A stretch of 37,718 bases of DNA from Candidatus Hodarchaeaceae archaeon (GCA_030018135.1 JASEGJ010000009.1:1-37718); one strand, 5' to 3'; positions 10,627-21,296 are shown, numbered from the stretch's first letter. A program made the numbers and translations. Notes: generated by a model from the sequence alone, not told the origin.

Positions 10627-11168
10627 CGACGCCACTCGACTGAGGTCGGGCGGGCGCCAAAACCCATTAAAATTTCTCCACCCTTTTCCGCAGACTGTTT
10701 CAAGTAGGGAAGCATGCCCCCTGCCCGAAGTATTCTGAGGATAAATTCGGGCAACGGCTCACACTTGAAGCTCTTGCCGGTTGTCAGATTATGCACCATG
10801 CCCTTCTCCAAGTCGATCTCGACCTCATCGCCCGACTTAAACCCTTTACGCGCGCGCCTGCACACCACCGCTGGCAGGCCCTGGTTTATGGCGTTACGAT
10901 AAAAAATTCGGGCGAACGACTCGGCCACGATGGCCGAGATACCAGCCGCCTTTAAAGCGACGGGCGCGTGCTCACGGCTCGAGCCACATCCGAAGTTGCG
11001 GCCGGCGATTATGACATCGCCCGCTCGCACCCTAGTCGCAAATTTTGGGTCTATTGTCTCCATGGCGTGCTTTGCGAGCTCGCGGGGGTCCGTTTTCACC
11101 AAGTAACGACCGGCAATTATCTGATCGGTGTCGATGTTGTCCCCAAAAACCCAAGCACGGGGCATCAC
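10623..11168 (-). CDS. leuD: 3-isopropylmalate dehydratase small subunit
   Basis: WVFGDNIDTDQIIAGRYL, GRNFGCGSSREHAPVALKAAGI, FARIFYRNAINQGLP. Confidence 0.92.
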   Translation of the reverse strand: MMPRAWVFGDNIDTDQIIAGRYLVKTDPRELAKHAMETIDPKFATRVRAGDVIIAGRNFGCGSSREHAPVALKAAGISAIVAESFARIFYRNAINQGLPAVVCRRARKGFKSGDEVEIDLEKGMVHNLTTGKSFKCEPLPEFILRILRAGGMLPYLKQSAEKGGEILMGFGARPTSVEWRR

Positions 11169-12445
11169 AGGTCCCTCGGATCCGTTATGGCCCCCTTCAG
11201 TGCAGAAGCCGCAACGGTCGCTGGCGACGCCAAGTATATTTTCGCCTCCGGGCTACCCATGCGACCCTTGAAATTCCGGTTCGAGGAGGAGATGCAGGCC
11301 TCACCCGGACCCAGAATGCCGATGTGCCCACCCATGCAGGCCGCACAACAGGGTGCCTCGACCAACGCCCCCGCCTCGGCGAATACCTTGAGGATGCCGC
11401 GCTCGAGCGCGTCCAGATATACCTCCTTGGACGCCGGCGCAACTATCATCCTCACTCGCCCCGAGATTCGCTTCCCCCTCAGGATCCTCGCCGCCTGCGC
11501 GAGGTCCTCGAGCCTGCCGTTGGTGCAGCTGCCCAGGAATGCTTGGTCTATCTCGATGCCCTCGACCTCCCTAACCGCTCGAACGTTGTCGACGCTGTGC
11601 GGGCAGGCCACCTTTGGCTCGAGTTTCGCCGCATTGTACGTGAGTTCCTCGACGTACACGGCGTCCCGGTCGCTGCGCACTGGCTTGTATGACTGCTTCG
11701 TCCGGCCAGCCAGATAATTTCTAGTTAACCTGTCGGGCGGCACGATCGCCGTCTTCGCCCCCATCTCGACCGCCATGTTGCAGAGCGTCATCCGCCCGGC
11801 CACGCTGATGCTGCGCAAGCCAGCCCCGACGAACTCAACCGAGCGATAATTCGCGCCATCCGCGCCGACGTCTCCAATTATTTGTAGGATGAGATCCTTC
11901 GACGCGACATGTTTGGGTAGCGTTCCTTCGATCTGCACCTTCACGCTCTCGGGCACGCGGAACCAAAGCTTGCCCTTTGCGAAGACCGCGACCATGTCCG
12001 TCGAGCCGATGCCCGCGGCGAAACATCCGAACGCCCCGTAGGTGCAGGTGTGCGAGTCCGCTCCGACTATCAAGCGTCCCGGCAGCGCGATGCCCTTCTC
12101 GGGCAACACCTGGTGACATATTCCCTCGAAAACGTCGTAAAAGTTCGAGATCTCTTGTTTTGCCGCGAACTTGCGAAGCAAGATGTGATTCCGCGCCGCA
12201 TCGATCGAATCGGCCGGCACTTGATGATCAAAAGCTATCACGATTTTGTCCGGATCCCAAACCTTGTCAACGCCCAACTCTCGCAGGCCGTCGACGACCA
12301 TCGGGCCGGTAATGTCGTTTATCATCGCCGCGTCGATCTCCGCCTCGACTATTTCCCCCGGGCTAACCTGCCCGCGGCCGGAGGCCCGCGCTAGGATCTT
12401 TTCTGCTATCGTCATGCCCATTCCATCACCTGCAAATTGCGCCAT
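11165..12445 (-). CDS. leuC: 3-isopropylmalate dehydratase large subunit
   Basis: [69 protein letters not shown]. Likely start at MTIAEK (12415). Confidence 0.92.
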   Translation of the reverse strand: MAQFAGDGMGMTIAEKILARASGRGQVSPGEIVEAEIDAAMINDITGPMVVDGLRELGVDKVWDPDKIVIAFDHQVPADSIDAARNHILLRKFAAKQEISNFYDVFEGICHQVLPEKGIALPGRLIVGADSHTCTYGAFGCFAAGIGSTDMVAVFAKGKLWFRVPESVKVQIEGTLPKHVASKDLILQIIGDVGADGANYRSVEFVGAGLRSISVAGRMTLCNMAVEMGAKTAIVPPDRLTRNYLAGRTKQSYKPVRSDRDAVYVEELTYNAAKLEPKVACPHSVDNVRAVREVEGIEIDQAFLGSCTNGRLEDLAQAARILRGKRISGRVRMIVAPASKEVYLDALERGILKVFAEAGALVEAPCCAACMGGHIGILGPGEACISSSNRNFKGRMGSPEAKIYLASPATVAASALKGAITDPRDL

Positions 12446-14084
12446 CCGCGGCCGAACCCACGATGCGCGAGTAGAGCGCTAGATAACCCTTCTTCACCCT
12501 TGGCTCGGGCAACTTCACTTTAGCAAGTCTGGCCTTGATCTCAGGATCCGGTAGGAGGAGCTCCAATCTACGACGCCTGATGTCGATCGATATCACGTCT
12601 CCGTCCTGCACGATCGCTATGGGCCCGCCCTCCGCGGCCTCGGGTGAAACGTGACCGATGCAGGGGCCGCGCGTGCCGCCGGAAAACCTTCCGTCTGTCA
12701 AGAGCGCGACCGACTCGGATAGCCCCATCCCCGCAACGGCGGCCGTCGAACTCAGCATCTCCCGCATCCCGGGACCGCCCTTCGGGCCCTCGAAGCGGAT
12801 GACTATGACATCGCCCCGTCTTACCCGCTTGTTCAAAATTGCCCTGACCGCATCCTCCTCTCGATCGAAAACTCGTGCGGGCCCCCTATGCCTCATCATC
12901 CTCGGGCTGATCGCTGCATACTTGACGACCGCCCCACGCGGCGCGAGGTTGCCGCGCAGAACTGCTATTCCTCCCTCCTTGTGGAATGGCCTCGTGGGCG
13001 GCCTGATGACCTTGGAATCGTAAATCTTCGCATAGCGCAGATTTTCGCGCACCCTGCGACCGGTGACGGTTAGCGGGCTCAGGTGGGCGAGCTTACCCAA
13101 GCGCTTCATTACGGCCTGCACGCCGCCAGCGCGCTCCAGATCTAGCATGGTGTGCACACCTCCCGGGCGCAAACTACATATTTGCGGCGTCCGCCTGCTC
13201 AGGCGGTCGAACACGTCCAAAGAAAGGTTGATGCCGAGTTCATGGGAGATCGCCGGTAAATGCAGCACCGTATTCGTGGAGCCGCCTATCGCCATGTCCA
13301 CGACTATCGCGTTCTCGAACGCCGCGCGGGTCATGATATCGCTCGGCCTTATTCGGCGGCGCAGTAGCTCGACTACCTGTTTGCCGCTCTGCTTGGCCAT
13401 CCGCCGTTTCTTGGCGTCCACCGCATGCGCCGTCGCCACCCCTGGCAGGGACATGCCCAAGGCTTCGGTCAGACAGGCCATCGTGTTCGCCGTGAATAAG
13501 CCGGCGCAGGAGCCGCAGCCGGGACAGCAGCGGTTTTCGATCTCCATCGCCTCTAGCTCGCTCAACTTGCCCGCCTTGACGGCGCCGACCGCCTCGAACG
13601 CGCTTATGATATCCAAGCTTTGACCTCGCCACTCGCCGGGCATCATCGGGCCGCCGGTGAGCATGATCGCTGGAATGTCGACTCGCGCTAGGGCCATGAG
13701 CATGCCGGGCACGATCTTATCGCAGCTCGCTATGGCCACGACCGCGTCGAAGCGGTGGGCCTCCAACATGAGCTCCAAACTATCCGCGATTATTTCGCGC
13801 GAGGGAAGCGAGTAGCGCATGCCGACGTGCCCCTGCGCCAGACCATCGCATATGCCTATGGTGTTGAACTCAAGCGGCGTCCCGCCGGCTGCCCTAACGC
13901 CAGCAGCGGCTGCCTCCCCAAGCTCGCGCAGGTGCAGGTGCCCAGGCACGACTTGGTTGTAGGAATTCGCGATCGCGATGAACGGCCGCTCGATATCCGC
14001 ATTGGTTAATCCGTTGGCTTTTAAAAGCGCGCGACGGGGCAAACCCTCGAGGCCCGATACGACTTCCCTGCTACGAAGTTTCAC
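12426..14084 (-). CDS. ilvD: dihydroxy-acid dehydratase
   Basis: [85 protein letters not shown]. Confidence 0.95.
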   Translation of the reverse strand: MKLRSREVVSGLEGLPRRALLKANGLTNADIERPFIAIANSYNQVVPGHLHLRELGEAAAAGVRAAGGTPLEFNTIGICDGLAQGHVGMRYSLPSREIIADSLELMLEAHRFDAVVAIASCDKIVPGMLMALARVDIPAIMLTGGPMMPGEWRGQSLDIISAFEAVGAVKAGKLSELEAMEIENRCCPGCGSCAGLFTANTMACLTEALGMSLPGVATAHAVDAKKRRMAKQSGKQVVELLRRRIRPSDIMTRAAFENAIVVDMAIGGSTNTVLHLPAISHELGINLSLDVFDRLSRRTPQICSLRPGGVHTMLDLERAGGVQAVMKRLGKLAHLSPLTVTGRRVRENLRYAKIYDSKVIRPPTRPFHKEGGIAVLRGNLAPRGAVVKYAAISPRMMRHRGPARVFDREEDAVRAILNKRVRRGDVIVIRFEGPKGGPGMREMLSSTAAVAGMGLSESVALLTDGRFSGGTRGPCIGHVSPEAAEGGPIAIVQDGDVISIDIRRRRLELLLPDPEIKARLAKVKLPEPRVKKGYLALYSRIVGSAADGAICR

Positions 14085-14114
14085 GAATTTACCCGAAAAG
14101 CCTTCTCTGTCGCC

Positions 14115-14124
14115 CTATATAACC
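14115..14124 (-). promoter_or_regulatory. candidate TATA box for ilvD-leuC-leuD
   Basis: ctatataacc about 31-40 bp upstream of the ilvD ATG on the minus strand. Confidence 0.45.
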
Positions 14125-14232
14125 AATTTCGTGCGTCCCGGAATTTGATATATCATCGGTGAGGTCGACCGCCATCAGCGATACTCATAAAAAGGAAATA
14201 ATTTAGAAAATTAGACGGAGGTGGAGGTGACT

Positions 14233-14406
14233 ATGTCGGAGAAATCTTCGGATTTGATAGCAGATTTGATGAACGAACTTAGGCATCGATTGAACGAGCT
14301 TGAACGCCGCATGGTGGCCGTCGAACTCGCAGTCGTGCAGAAAAACCCAACCCCTGAATTTACTTTGAAGGTTTGTGGTGCGGGGGCGGATGCCGGCATC
14401 GCATAA
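14233..14406 (+). CDS. small coiled-coil-like protein upstream of the pilus-type ATPase
   Basis: 57 aa from ATG 14233 with a strong RBS (ggaggtggaggtg); heptad-like MNELRHRLNELERRMVAVELAVVQK. Confidence 0.6.
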   Translation: MSEKSSDLIADLMNELRHRLNELERRMVAVELAVVQKNPTPEFTLKVCGAGADAGIA

Positions 14407-14425
14407 TTTTTGAGAAGGTTGTGGG

Positions 14426-16642
14426 ATGGGGGCAATCCCACAGGTGCGCGCCTCGGGACCTTTGTGGGTAGCAGAGATCGATTGTTGTGGTTGCGAAGGA
14501 TTGAGCAGCCTCGTCGACCAGAGGTGTCGGGTGTGCGTGCTTAAACAACTCGGCGCGGAGAGCGCGGTCGACCAGGTCGTGCTCAAGCGGGGATACCACC
14601 GCATCTATAACTCGAAGGAGTTATCTAAGCTAGCGAGGACGTTCGCGACGATAAAGTTAATGGTCCACGATCACGCGCTTTATGCACCGCGTGAGGAGGG
14701 CAAATGTAGGGGCTGCGTCGATAGACGCCAGGGGAAGCTGAGTGAACTGTGGTCGAAAGCACTTGCGAACCCGCATGACCCCTCCATATTCGAAGGAATA
14801 ATTGAAGGACAGGATGGGCTTGAAGGTGAGTGCACCGAATGTACCCGGCAACACCTCCATAAGTTGCTGAGCAGTATCAAAGCTGGTTTAACTAGTTTGA
14901 AGGTGCTTCAGCGGCTGACGCCCACAAATTACGATGAAGTTTTCGTGGCCAGAACAAAACCATTTTTCGTCGACGGCGTTTGGCGTTCACCCAAGCATCC
15001 AACGCGACTCATTGACAGTTATGCACTGCTTGAAGACCGGGGGCAGGTACGAATCTACGAGCAACTTGACCGCCCCGTGCCTTTCTATGAGCTCGACCTG
15101 CCGGAATTCAAGTGGCCAGCTGAGCACATCGAGCTCTTGGACGAGGCTTTTAGGATGGAGATGAGGGAGGCGCCCGGGCATGCCCGATTCGCCTACCCGA
15201 CGCGCATCGCTGGCTTCGCGGAGGATTGGTACAGCACATTGCTGCATATGGTGCGCGAGCGCCTGAACATCAAAATTTCTTCAGGTAAGCTACGGGAACT
15301 CGCCAAGAGGATGGCCAGTTGGCTTGCCTATAGGGTGCTCGAGCCGTTTTCCTGCGATGATCACATCACCGACATCTACGTTCCTGCCCCGCCTGAATTG
15401 CAACCGATATACGTGGTCCACGACCGTTGGGAAACTTGCGAAACGGGCATCTACTGGACTACTTCCGCATTGCTCGGCATCGGGGAAACCCTCGCGAGCA
15501 GGCTCGGCACGGCATTCGACGAAGTCAGGCCCCAACTCGATGTGGAAATACCCGAGCTCGGCATGCGGTTATTCATGAGCCGCCACCCGGCGGTCTGGCC
15601 TCGAAGCATCTCCATCGCCATACGAAAGCGCCGCCGCCATGCTTGGACGCAACCGCTTTTCTTGGCGAGGGGAACGCTTACGCCCCTCGCGAGTTCCCTC
15701 GTCAGCAATATCATTCGCGCTGGCGCCTCCGCATTCATAATAGGTGAAAAGGGCTCCGCGAAGACCAGCAAGGTGGAGACCCTTATTCCAGAGATAGGCC
15801 CACACGAGCGCATAATATGCTATCAGGACACGGAGGAGCTCCATCTAGAGGAGTTCATCGCGCACGGCTACAAGTTGGAGAACGTCCGCATCGCCAACCC
15901 TGACCATCTGCAAAGGCAGATAGATGCATTCCTCCGCGGGGGTGAAGCGTTTTGGCTGATAACAGAAGTTCGCGCCTTGGAAGCGGTTAAGGCAACATTG
16001 GGGGCCGCTGCTCGCCAGGGCAGCCAGCCGCTCGTGACGAGTTTTCATGTGAAGACCAAGCGTGAGATGTATGATTTAATATGCCGCATCATGGGCCTGC
16101 ACGAAGCGGCCTACAAGTATATCGATTTCATCGTGAGCACCGCTCGTTTCTCCACGCCAAGGGGCTCGGTTCGTCGCATAATAGAAATTGTAGAAGTTTT
16201 GAAGGAATGGGAGGACAAGCCGGAGTACGTGGAGCTTTTTGTGGACGATCGAAGGAACGATCAATTAGTCCCAAAGAATTTTCTAAAGGGCGATGAACAT
16301 TTAATTAGGCAACTTAACTCGCACAATTTATCAAACGTCGATGTCATAGCCGCTTGCGAGCAAATCGAGTTCCTTCCGCCAAGCGAGGGAGGTAGTCACC
16401 ACATCCCTATGGCCTGCGAGAGATTGGCAATTGAAACCCAAGATTTCCTAACCGGCATTTTAGTGGAGGCTAAGATGAAGTCGGACTTGTTGAATCTTTC
16501 CCAACGTGCTGGCGACACCAGTTACCTAGAGCTGCCCTTTGTGAGCAAGGCCTACGATGCCTATTTTGCCCTGAAGAAAAAGTATGTGCCGGATTACGAG
16601 CGGGTGCTGGAGGGCTGGCGTGCTTGGCTGAGGTCCATCTAA
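14426..16642 (+). CDS. type II/IV secretion (TadA/GspE/FlaI-like) ATPase with N-terminal CxxC zinc-ribbon-like region
   Basis: Walker A FIIGEKGSAKTSKVETLIPEIGPHERIICYQDTEEL, Walker-B/His-box-like FWLITEVRALEAVKATLGAAARQGSQPLVTSFHVK. CxxC pairs near the N-terminus: CCGC, CRVC, CRGC, CTEC. Confidence 0.88.
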   Translation: MGAIPQVRASGPLWVAEIDCCGCEGLSSLVDQRCRVCVLKQLGAESAVDQVVLKRGYHRIYNSKELSKLARTFATIKLMVHDHALYAPREEGKCRGCVDRRQGKLSELWSKALANPHDPSIFEGIIEGQDGLEGECTECTRQHLHKLLSSIKAGLTSLKVLQRLTPTNYDEVFVARTKPFFVDGVWRSPKHPTRLIDSYALLEDRGQVRIYEQLDRPVPFYELDLPEFKWPAEHIELLDEAFRMEMREAPGHARFAYPTRIAGFAEDWYSTLLHMVRERLNIKISSGKLRELAKRMASWLAYRVLEPFSCDDHITDIYVPAPPELQPIYVVHDRWETCETGIYWTTSALLGIGETLASRLGTAFDEVRPQLDVEIPELGMRLFMSRHPAVWPRSISIAIRKRRRHAWTQPLFLARGTLTPLASSLVSNIIRAGASAFIIGEKGSAKTSKVETLIPEIGPHERIICYQDTEELHLEEFIAHGYKLENVRIANPDHLQRQIDAFLRGGEAFWLITEVRALEAVKATLGAAARQGSQPLVTSFHVKTKREMYDLICRIMGLHEAAYKYIDFIVSTARFSTPRGSVRRIIEIVEVLKEWEDKPEYVELFVDDRRNDQLVPKNFLKGDEHLIRQLNSHNLSNVDVIAACEQIEFLPPSEGGSHHIPMACERLAIETQDFLTGILVEAKMKSDLLNLSQRAGDTSYLELPFVSKAYDAYFALKKKYVPDYERVLEGWRAWLRSI

Positions 16643-16644
16643 AA

Positions 16645-18600
16645 ATGGATGAATGGTTGCCTATTTCAAGCGACGTTCAGGAGATACTGGTCAGGCTTGA
16701 AGAGGCTGAGAGGCGCCCGCCGCGATTTTACGAACGACTGTGCTGGTTCTCAAAGCGATACTTGGGCAGAGTGGTCAAAGACATGAAGCTGACCGAAAAC
16801 GTGGTGAATGCCATATCATTCGCTAAGCTGAGGATAAAACCCGATGAGTGGTGGGCCGGCTTTTTCTTCTCGCTTGGGGCACCTATGTTGCTCTGCCTCG
16901 GCAGCTGGCTGCTCGCCGCTCTACTCGGCGCAGACCTGCTCGCGCTTTGGTATCTGCCAGTTCTAGGCATCTTGCTCGGTAGTTTGTTTGGCATCATTTT
17001 CTACGTATACGCGCCATCGCTCGCCGAGATCAGGCGGAGCGAGGCCCAAAGCAGGGCCATCGGCACAATGATGTTGTTGAGCTTCGAACTATATCACAAG
17101 CCGGATCTCCGCGGGGCGACGGTATTTGCAGCGGATGCAAGCAAGGGCGAGCTGGCCGAGGATCTTCAGAGGGGCCTTTTCGAGCTAGATGAAGGGAGAC
17201 GGTATGAAAGCGTCCGCCACTTTTTCACCGTGCTCGCACACAGGTGGGGAAAGCTGGACGAGGGAACGAGACAAGCCATCTTCGACATACTTCGCTCGAC
17301 GGGACAGAAGGAGGAGGCCGCCCGCCTGCAGGACATCGCTCAAGCCCCAAAACGTGTCCTTGAGAGCTTGGAGGTGAAGTTGGATAAACGTTTGAACTCA
17401 CTGGTGATGCCGACGATGGCGTTTATGGTCTTCGGCTCGCTTGCGATTGTTGGGATCATAGGCCTTTCGCCCATCTTCGGCGTGGTGGGCCTCCGCTTCG
17501 CGGACATAAAATTCTTCTCGCTGACCGCGATGGTGCTCGTGGCGAGCTTTTTGGCGTTTACTGTATACATGAGCAAACAGCGACCAGCGACCATCCCCCA
17601 GCCCGAAATCCTAGCTGGCGACCCACGTCTACCGCCTCCGGGGAAGGTGAAGTTTTTTGGTCACATGTTGCCAATTTGGCTGCTCCCGTTTCTAACTTTT
17701 GTGGCCTTGGTCTGGCCCGGCGCGCTCTACCTCGCTGGATGGGCACCGGGAATGGTGGGCACGCTAGCGTTTGGTTTGAATACCTTCTGGTTTATTTGGG
17801 CCATCGCGGCTGCCATGGTGGTCTATGCCCACCTTTATGCAAACCCTCGAGTCAAGATCTGTGAGGAGGAGCGCAGGAAAACCGGGGATTGGGAGATAGC
17901 TTTTAACACCATGGGCAGCAGGATACTCGATGGCAAGCCAATGCATCAAGCAATGGTTGAAACGGCGGAACTCATGTCGGGCACGGCCATTGCTGAACAA
18001 CTTAGGCAAATTTGTGCGGCGATGGGCAGGTTGTCCGTGGATTTAAGCACGGCGTTGTTCGAGAGGGGCCTCGTCAGACGCATCTACAATCCACTGGTAA
18101 CGAGCTTTCTAACGGTAGTAACCCGCATCAGGCGGGGCTGGGAAATGGCTGCCGGTAGGGCGTGTATGATCGCCGCCGAGTTCCTGGGTACTTTGCGCCG
18201 CGTTGAAAATAGATTTAAGGAGCGCATGAACGAGGCGGTTGGCAACCTTTGGATGGTCGCCGTAATTTTACTTCCCGTCGTCTGTGCCATGTCGATCTGG
18301 ATAATGGAACTCATGTCGGGCATATCGTTCACGATGAAGGCGGAGGCCGTGGGCGCCGGTTTGACACATGTGCCCATTCTGTTCGGAGAGATGGAGGCGA
18401 GCGAACTGGCGTTGCTGAAACTGATAATGGGTTTGCTGACCCTAGCGCTTGCGCTGGTGATGGCCCGTTATATATCGGTAATCCGTGCTGGACAGGATAG
18501 AATCGAGTTTTGGTCGACGGTGACGAGGACTATATTGGCCGCCACGATTGTTTTTACCGCCGCGTACTTCAGCTTTGGGTTCGCTAGGGTCGGTTTTTAA
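16645..18600 (+). CDS. type II/IV secretion system membrane platform protein (TadC/FlaJ-like, two halves)
   Basis: About 650 aa, multi-TM, directly after the ATPase gene. The C-terminal half (MGSRILDGKPMHQAMVETAELMSGTAIAEQLRQI…) is GspF/TadC-like. The ORF track starts at TTG 16624; ATG 16645 is more likely. Confidence 0.82.
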   Translation: MDEWLPISSDVQEILVRLEEAERRPPRFYERLCWFSKRYLGRVVKDMKLTENVVNAISFAKLRIKPDEWWAGFFFSLGAPMLLCLGSWLLAALLGADLLALWYLPVLGILLGSLFGIIFYVYAPSLAEIRRSEAQSRAIGTMMLLSFELYHKPDLRGATVFAADASKGELAEDLQRGLFELDEGRRYESVRHFFTVLAHRWGKLDEGTRQAIFDILRSTGQKEEAARLQDIAQAPKRVLESLEVKLDKRLNSLVMPTMAFMVFGSLAIVGIIGLSPIFGVVGLRFADIKFFSLTAMVLVASFLAFTVYMSKQRPATIPQPEILAGDPRLPPPGKVKFFGHMLPIWLLPFLTFVALVWPGALYLAGWAPGMVGTLAFGLNTFWFIWAIAAAMVVYAHLYANPRVKICEEERRKTGDWEIAFNTMGSRILDGKPMHQAMVETAELMSGTAIAEQLRQICAAMGRLSVDLSTALFERGLVRRIYNPLVTSFLTVVTRIRRGWEMAAGRACMIAAEFLGTLRRVENRFKERMNEAVGNLWMVAVILLPVVCAMSIWIMELMSGISFTMKAEAVGAGLTHVPILFGEMEASELALLKLIMGLLTLALALVMARYISVIRAGQDRIEFWSTVTRTILAATIVFTAAYFSFGFARVGF

Positions 18601-18605
18601 CGGGT

Positions 18606-20903
18606 CTATGTTTTGAGGCGGTCACCGATCAGGCAGAAGTGCGCCAGCGCCGCCTCGAGCTGAATGCGCTCGTTTGCGCCTTCGGTCAACCTGAAGTCGA
18701 ACTCGCCAACTTTGTCGATGAGTTTGATTTTTACCTGCTCCGGCAGGTCGAGGTTGAATATCTCGCGGTGGATCTGGTCGAGGATATCCTGGCCGGAGAG
18801 CCCCTTGTCGATCAGCATTTCGACGAGCCTGTTGCGCGCCTCCTCAAACTTTCCGACCAAGGCAAGCTGCAGCATTTCCCTGACCTCCTCCGGTCGCGCC
18901 AGGGCGCTGACCTCGTAGATCGCCTTTTCGTCTATCTTCCTTTTTATGGCTGCAGCCGCCTGCAGGATGTTCGTGGCGCGCCGCATATCGCCCTCCGAAA
19001 CATAGGTGATGGCTTTGATGCCGTCGTCCGTAAGCGTGAGTTTCTCCGCGCGGGCGATTCGCCTCAAATATTGGGCGATGTCCTTTTCGGCTAACCTCCT
19101 GAACCTGAAGATCGCGCAGCGCGATTGGATGGGCTCGATGATCCGGCTGGAGTAATTGCAGTCCAGGACAAATCTGCAGGTATGGGTATACATCTCCATC
19201 GTCCTGCGCAACGCGTGCTGCGCATCCGGGGTTAAGGCATCGCTCTCGTCCAACAAAACTATCTTGTAGGGGACGTCCGCGATGGGCCTAGTCCTAGCGT
19301 AGTCCTTCACCTTCGTGCGGATGGTGTCTATCCCACGCTCGTCGCTATTGTGCAAAAGGATCGGGGTGGTACCCCCGAAAAACATCTCCGCGCCGGGTAC
19401 CGAAACATCGTAAACATATCCATCATAGTTTTCAACCACCACTTCCTTGACCAAAACTACGGAAAGATCTGAGTCTATGAGCCCCTTCACCCTGTCGTAC
19501 AGCTCCGATACCTTCTTTCCGCTCGCCGCCCATTTTTCGATGAGTTCCTTGGCGCGATGTTTTGATATCCTCTTGGCGCCGGAATAGAGCGAGTGCCTCA
19601 AAAAATATTTATGTCGAACCCCCAGCCTTTCCGCCAGATTCTTCATCAAGCTCGCAGGCAAGAATTCCGTTTTTAAATACGAATATGAGGGCATCTTCCA
19701 CACCAACCTAGCCTCGCCATCGAAGCAAGATGTATCAAGGCCGCTCATCCTCCCCAACCAAGCGATGTCGATGAGATTTTCTTTCGAGCGAGAGGAATAT
19801 CTTATGAATTCGCCCCATCTCCCGCATGCGTCGCCCATGTACCCCCTTAAGAAAGCTCTCCGGGCATCTGGGCAGGCGGAGTAAATGAAGGAGGGAACTC
19901 TCTTGGCCGCGGCGTTTTTAAGTTTTGAACCATCGTAAAAATGCTCTTGAAAGAACTTTGCAAGTTGAGTATTCATAATCCTGTATTGTACTGCGCTCAT
20001 GCTCCCCGCTTTGAAGCCCGACGGTGCAACTTTGGCTTTTCCCTCTAAGCCAAATTTTTCCTCAAAGATTTTTCCAACTTTTTTTAATACATCAATCTCG
20101 CTTGGATACGAGAGCGTGAAGATTACTTGCCCGCTGGTCTCGTTGCGCTCTAGACATGCACACCCCTCGGCTAGGTATAAGCCAAAAAGCCATGCTAGCT
20201 CTTGATCCATCCTTTGATTGAGCAACACCGATTTTATCTTAGGGTTTTTTACCATGCCGCTGTGAAGCTCATTACACAATTTCGGCGAAATTTTCTTCAA
20301 ATTTAGAATTTGATTTTTCCCCTCGAGTTCTCCCTTAAACGTTACAAGAAGGTCACCTTTTTTTAACTCGCTCGCCGACTTCCTTTTAAGCGATCCGAAG
20401 TCGTCAATGACAATAACCGAATGGTCCATGCTCGTCCTTACCCAACCTCCCTCGTACCTTACCCGCACTACTTTGTCGACCTTGTGCCTCGAGATGACGC
20501 CGACCGGCAAGAAGCTCGCTCTGCGGTTCCCGTCAACTGAGAGCACCTCAAGGTCATCGGCTCGGGCATATTCTTGCAAATCATCCACGAAATATTCCTT
20601 GGCGAGCTCGGCGAAGTTCGTCCTCCTTATCGCTCCATTCCTTCTAACGATGATAGGGGTTTCCGGCGTGACGCTCGCGTTTAACTCTAAGAAGTTCTGG
20701 CGCCAGCCCTCGCCGAAGAGCTCTCGGGCTATGCAGAGCGCCGCCGTGGTCTTCCCGCTCCCCGGCGGCCCAGCGAACAACAGGTGGGGCAGGGATTTCT
20801 TAGCAACGAAGCTTTGAAGCCTGCTGACGACCTCGTCCTGCCCGATGATCTCCGAAAGCTCCTTGGGACGATACCTTTCGACCCAGATCTCCTCGGCGAC
20901 CAA
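18606..20903 (-). CDS. rfcS: replication factor C small subunit with in-frame intein
   Basis: Exteins: [24 protein letters not shown]…[22 protein letters not shown]…FLELNA and [19 protein letters not shown]…[24 protein letters not shown]. 765 aa minus a 443-aa intein gives a 322-aa RFC-S. Confidence 0.95.
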   Translation of the reverse strand: MVAEEIWVERYRPKELSEIIGQDEVVSRLQSFVAKKSLPHLLFAGPPGSGKTTAALCIARELFGEGWRQNFLELNASVTPETPIIVRRNGAIRRTNFAELAKEYFVDDLQEYARADDLEVLSVDGNRRASFLPVGVISRHKVDKVVRVRYEGGWVRTSMDHSVIVIDDFGSLKRKSASELKKGDLLVTFKGELEGKNQILNLKKISPKLCNELHSGMVKNPKIKSVLLNQRMDQELAWLFGLYLAEGCACLERNETSGQVIFTLSYPSEIDVLKKVGKIFEEKFGLEGKAKVAPSGFKAGSMSAVQYRIMNTQLAKFFQEHFYDGSKLKNAAAKRVPSFIYSACPDARRAFLRGYMGDACGRWGEFIRYSSRSKENLIDIAWLGRMSGLDTSCFDGEARLVWKMPSYSYLKTEFLPASLMKNLAERLGVRHKYFLRHSLYSGAKRISKHRAKELIEKWAASGKKVSELYDRVKGLIDSDLSVVLVKEVVVENYDGYVYDVSVPGAEMFFGGTTPILLHNSDERGIDTIRTKVKDYARTRPIADVPYKIVLLDESDALTPDAQHALRRTMEMYTHTCRFVLDCNYSSRIIEPIQSRCAIFRFRRLAEKDIAQYLRRIARAEKLTLTDDGIKAITYVSEGDMRRATNILQAAAAIKRKIDEKAIYEVSALARPEEVREMLQLALVGKFEEARNRLVEMLIDKGLSGQDILDQIHREIFNLDLPEQVKIKLIDKVGEFDFRLTEGANERIQLEAALAHFCLIGDRLKT
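19347..20675 (-). mobile_element. intein (443 aa) with LAGLIDADG-like homing endonuclease domain, inserted at NA/SDERGI
   Basis: Ser1 ([14 protein letters not shown]), block [13 protein letters not shown]-like blocks [12 protein letters not shown] and [11 protein letters not shown], block [24 protein letters not shown], then Ser+1. Visibly more AT-rich than flanking exteins. Confidence 0.92.
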
Positions 20904-20906
20904 TCG

Positions 20907-21296
20907 CTACACCTCCTTGAGCTTCTCTTGCATCTGCTTCTTCGCCGTCCTCCGGAATGAGACAAGTAGGCTATCGACGACCTTGCCCACGACCTCGCGC
21001 TCAAACCTCGCGCGCGAGAGCCGTACTTTATAGATGTACTTTAAGCCGCCGCGCCCCTTGCTCACCCTCGCAGACAGCAGGCCGCGCTTACAAAGCGAAC
21101 TCATGACGGCATTTACCGTCGGACGGTGGACGCTGTGCTTGCTCTTGATGCGGGTGTAAACGGTGCGCGCTGTGGCCTTTTTTTCCCTCCACATGATATC
21201 CATGATATCGGACTCAAGGGGGCTCAACACGGTCTGCAGACCCTGCTTGTGCGGCCTGTACTCGGACCATCTAAACAAGCTATCACCAAAAGTCAA
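20907..21296 (-). CDS. BlaI/MecI-family winged-helix transcriptional regulator
   Basis: LSPLESDIMDIMWREKKATARTVYTRIKSKHSVHRPTVNAVMSSLCKRGLLSARVSKGRGGLKYIYKVRLSR. True start may be TTG 21278. Confidence 0.78.
   Translation of the reverse strand: MTFGDSLFRWSEYRPHKQGLQTVLSPLESDIMDIMWREKKATARTVYTRIKSKHSVHRPTVNAVMSSLCKRGLLSARVSKGRGGLKYIYKVRLSRARFEREVVGKVVDSLLVSFRRTAKKQMQEKLKEV

Noticed and set aside
18600-18606. overlap or frameshift between the TadC-like gene and rfcS
   Set aside because: The genes are convergent with adjacent stop codons; this is normal tail-to-tail packing.
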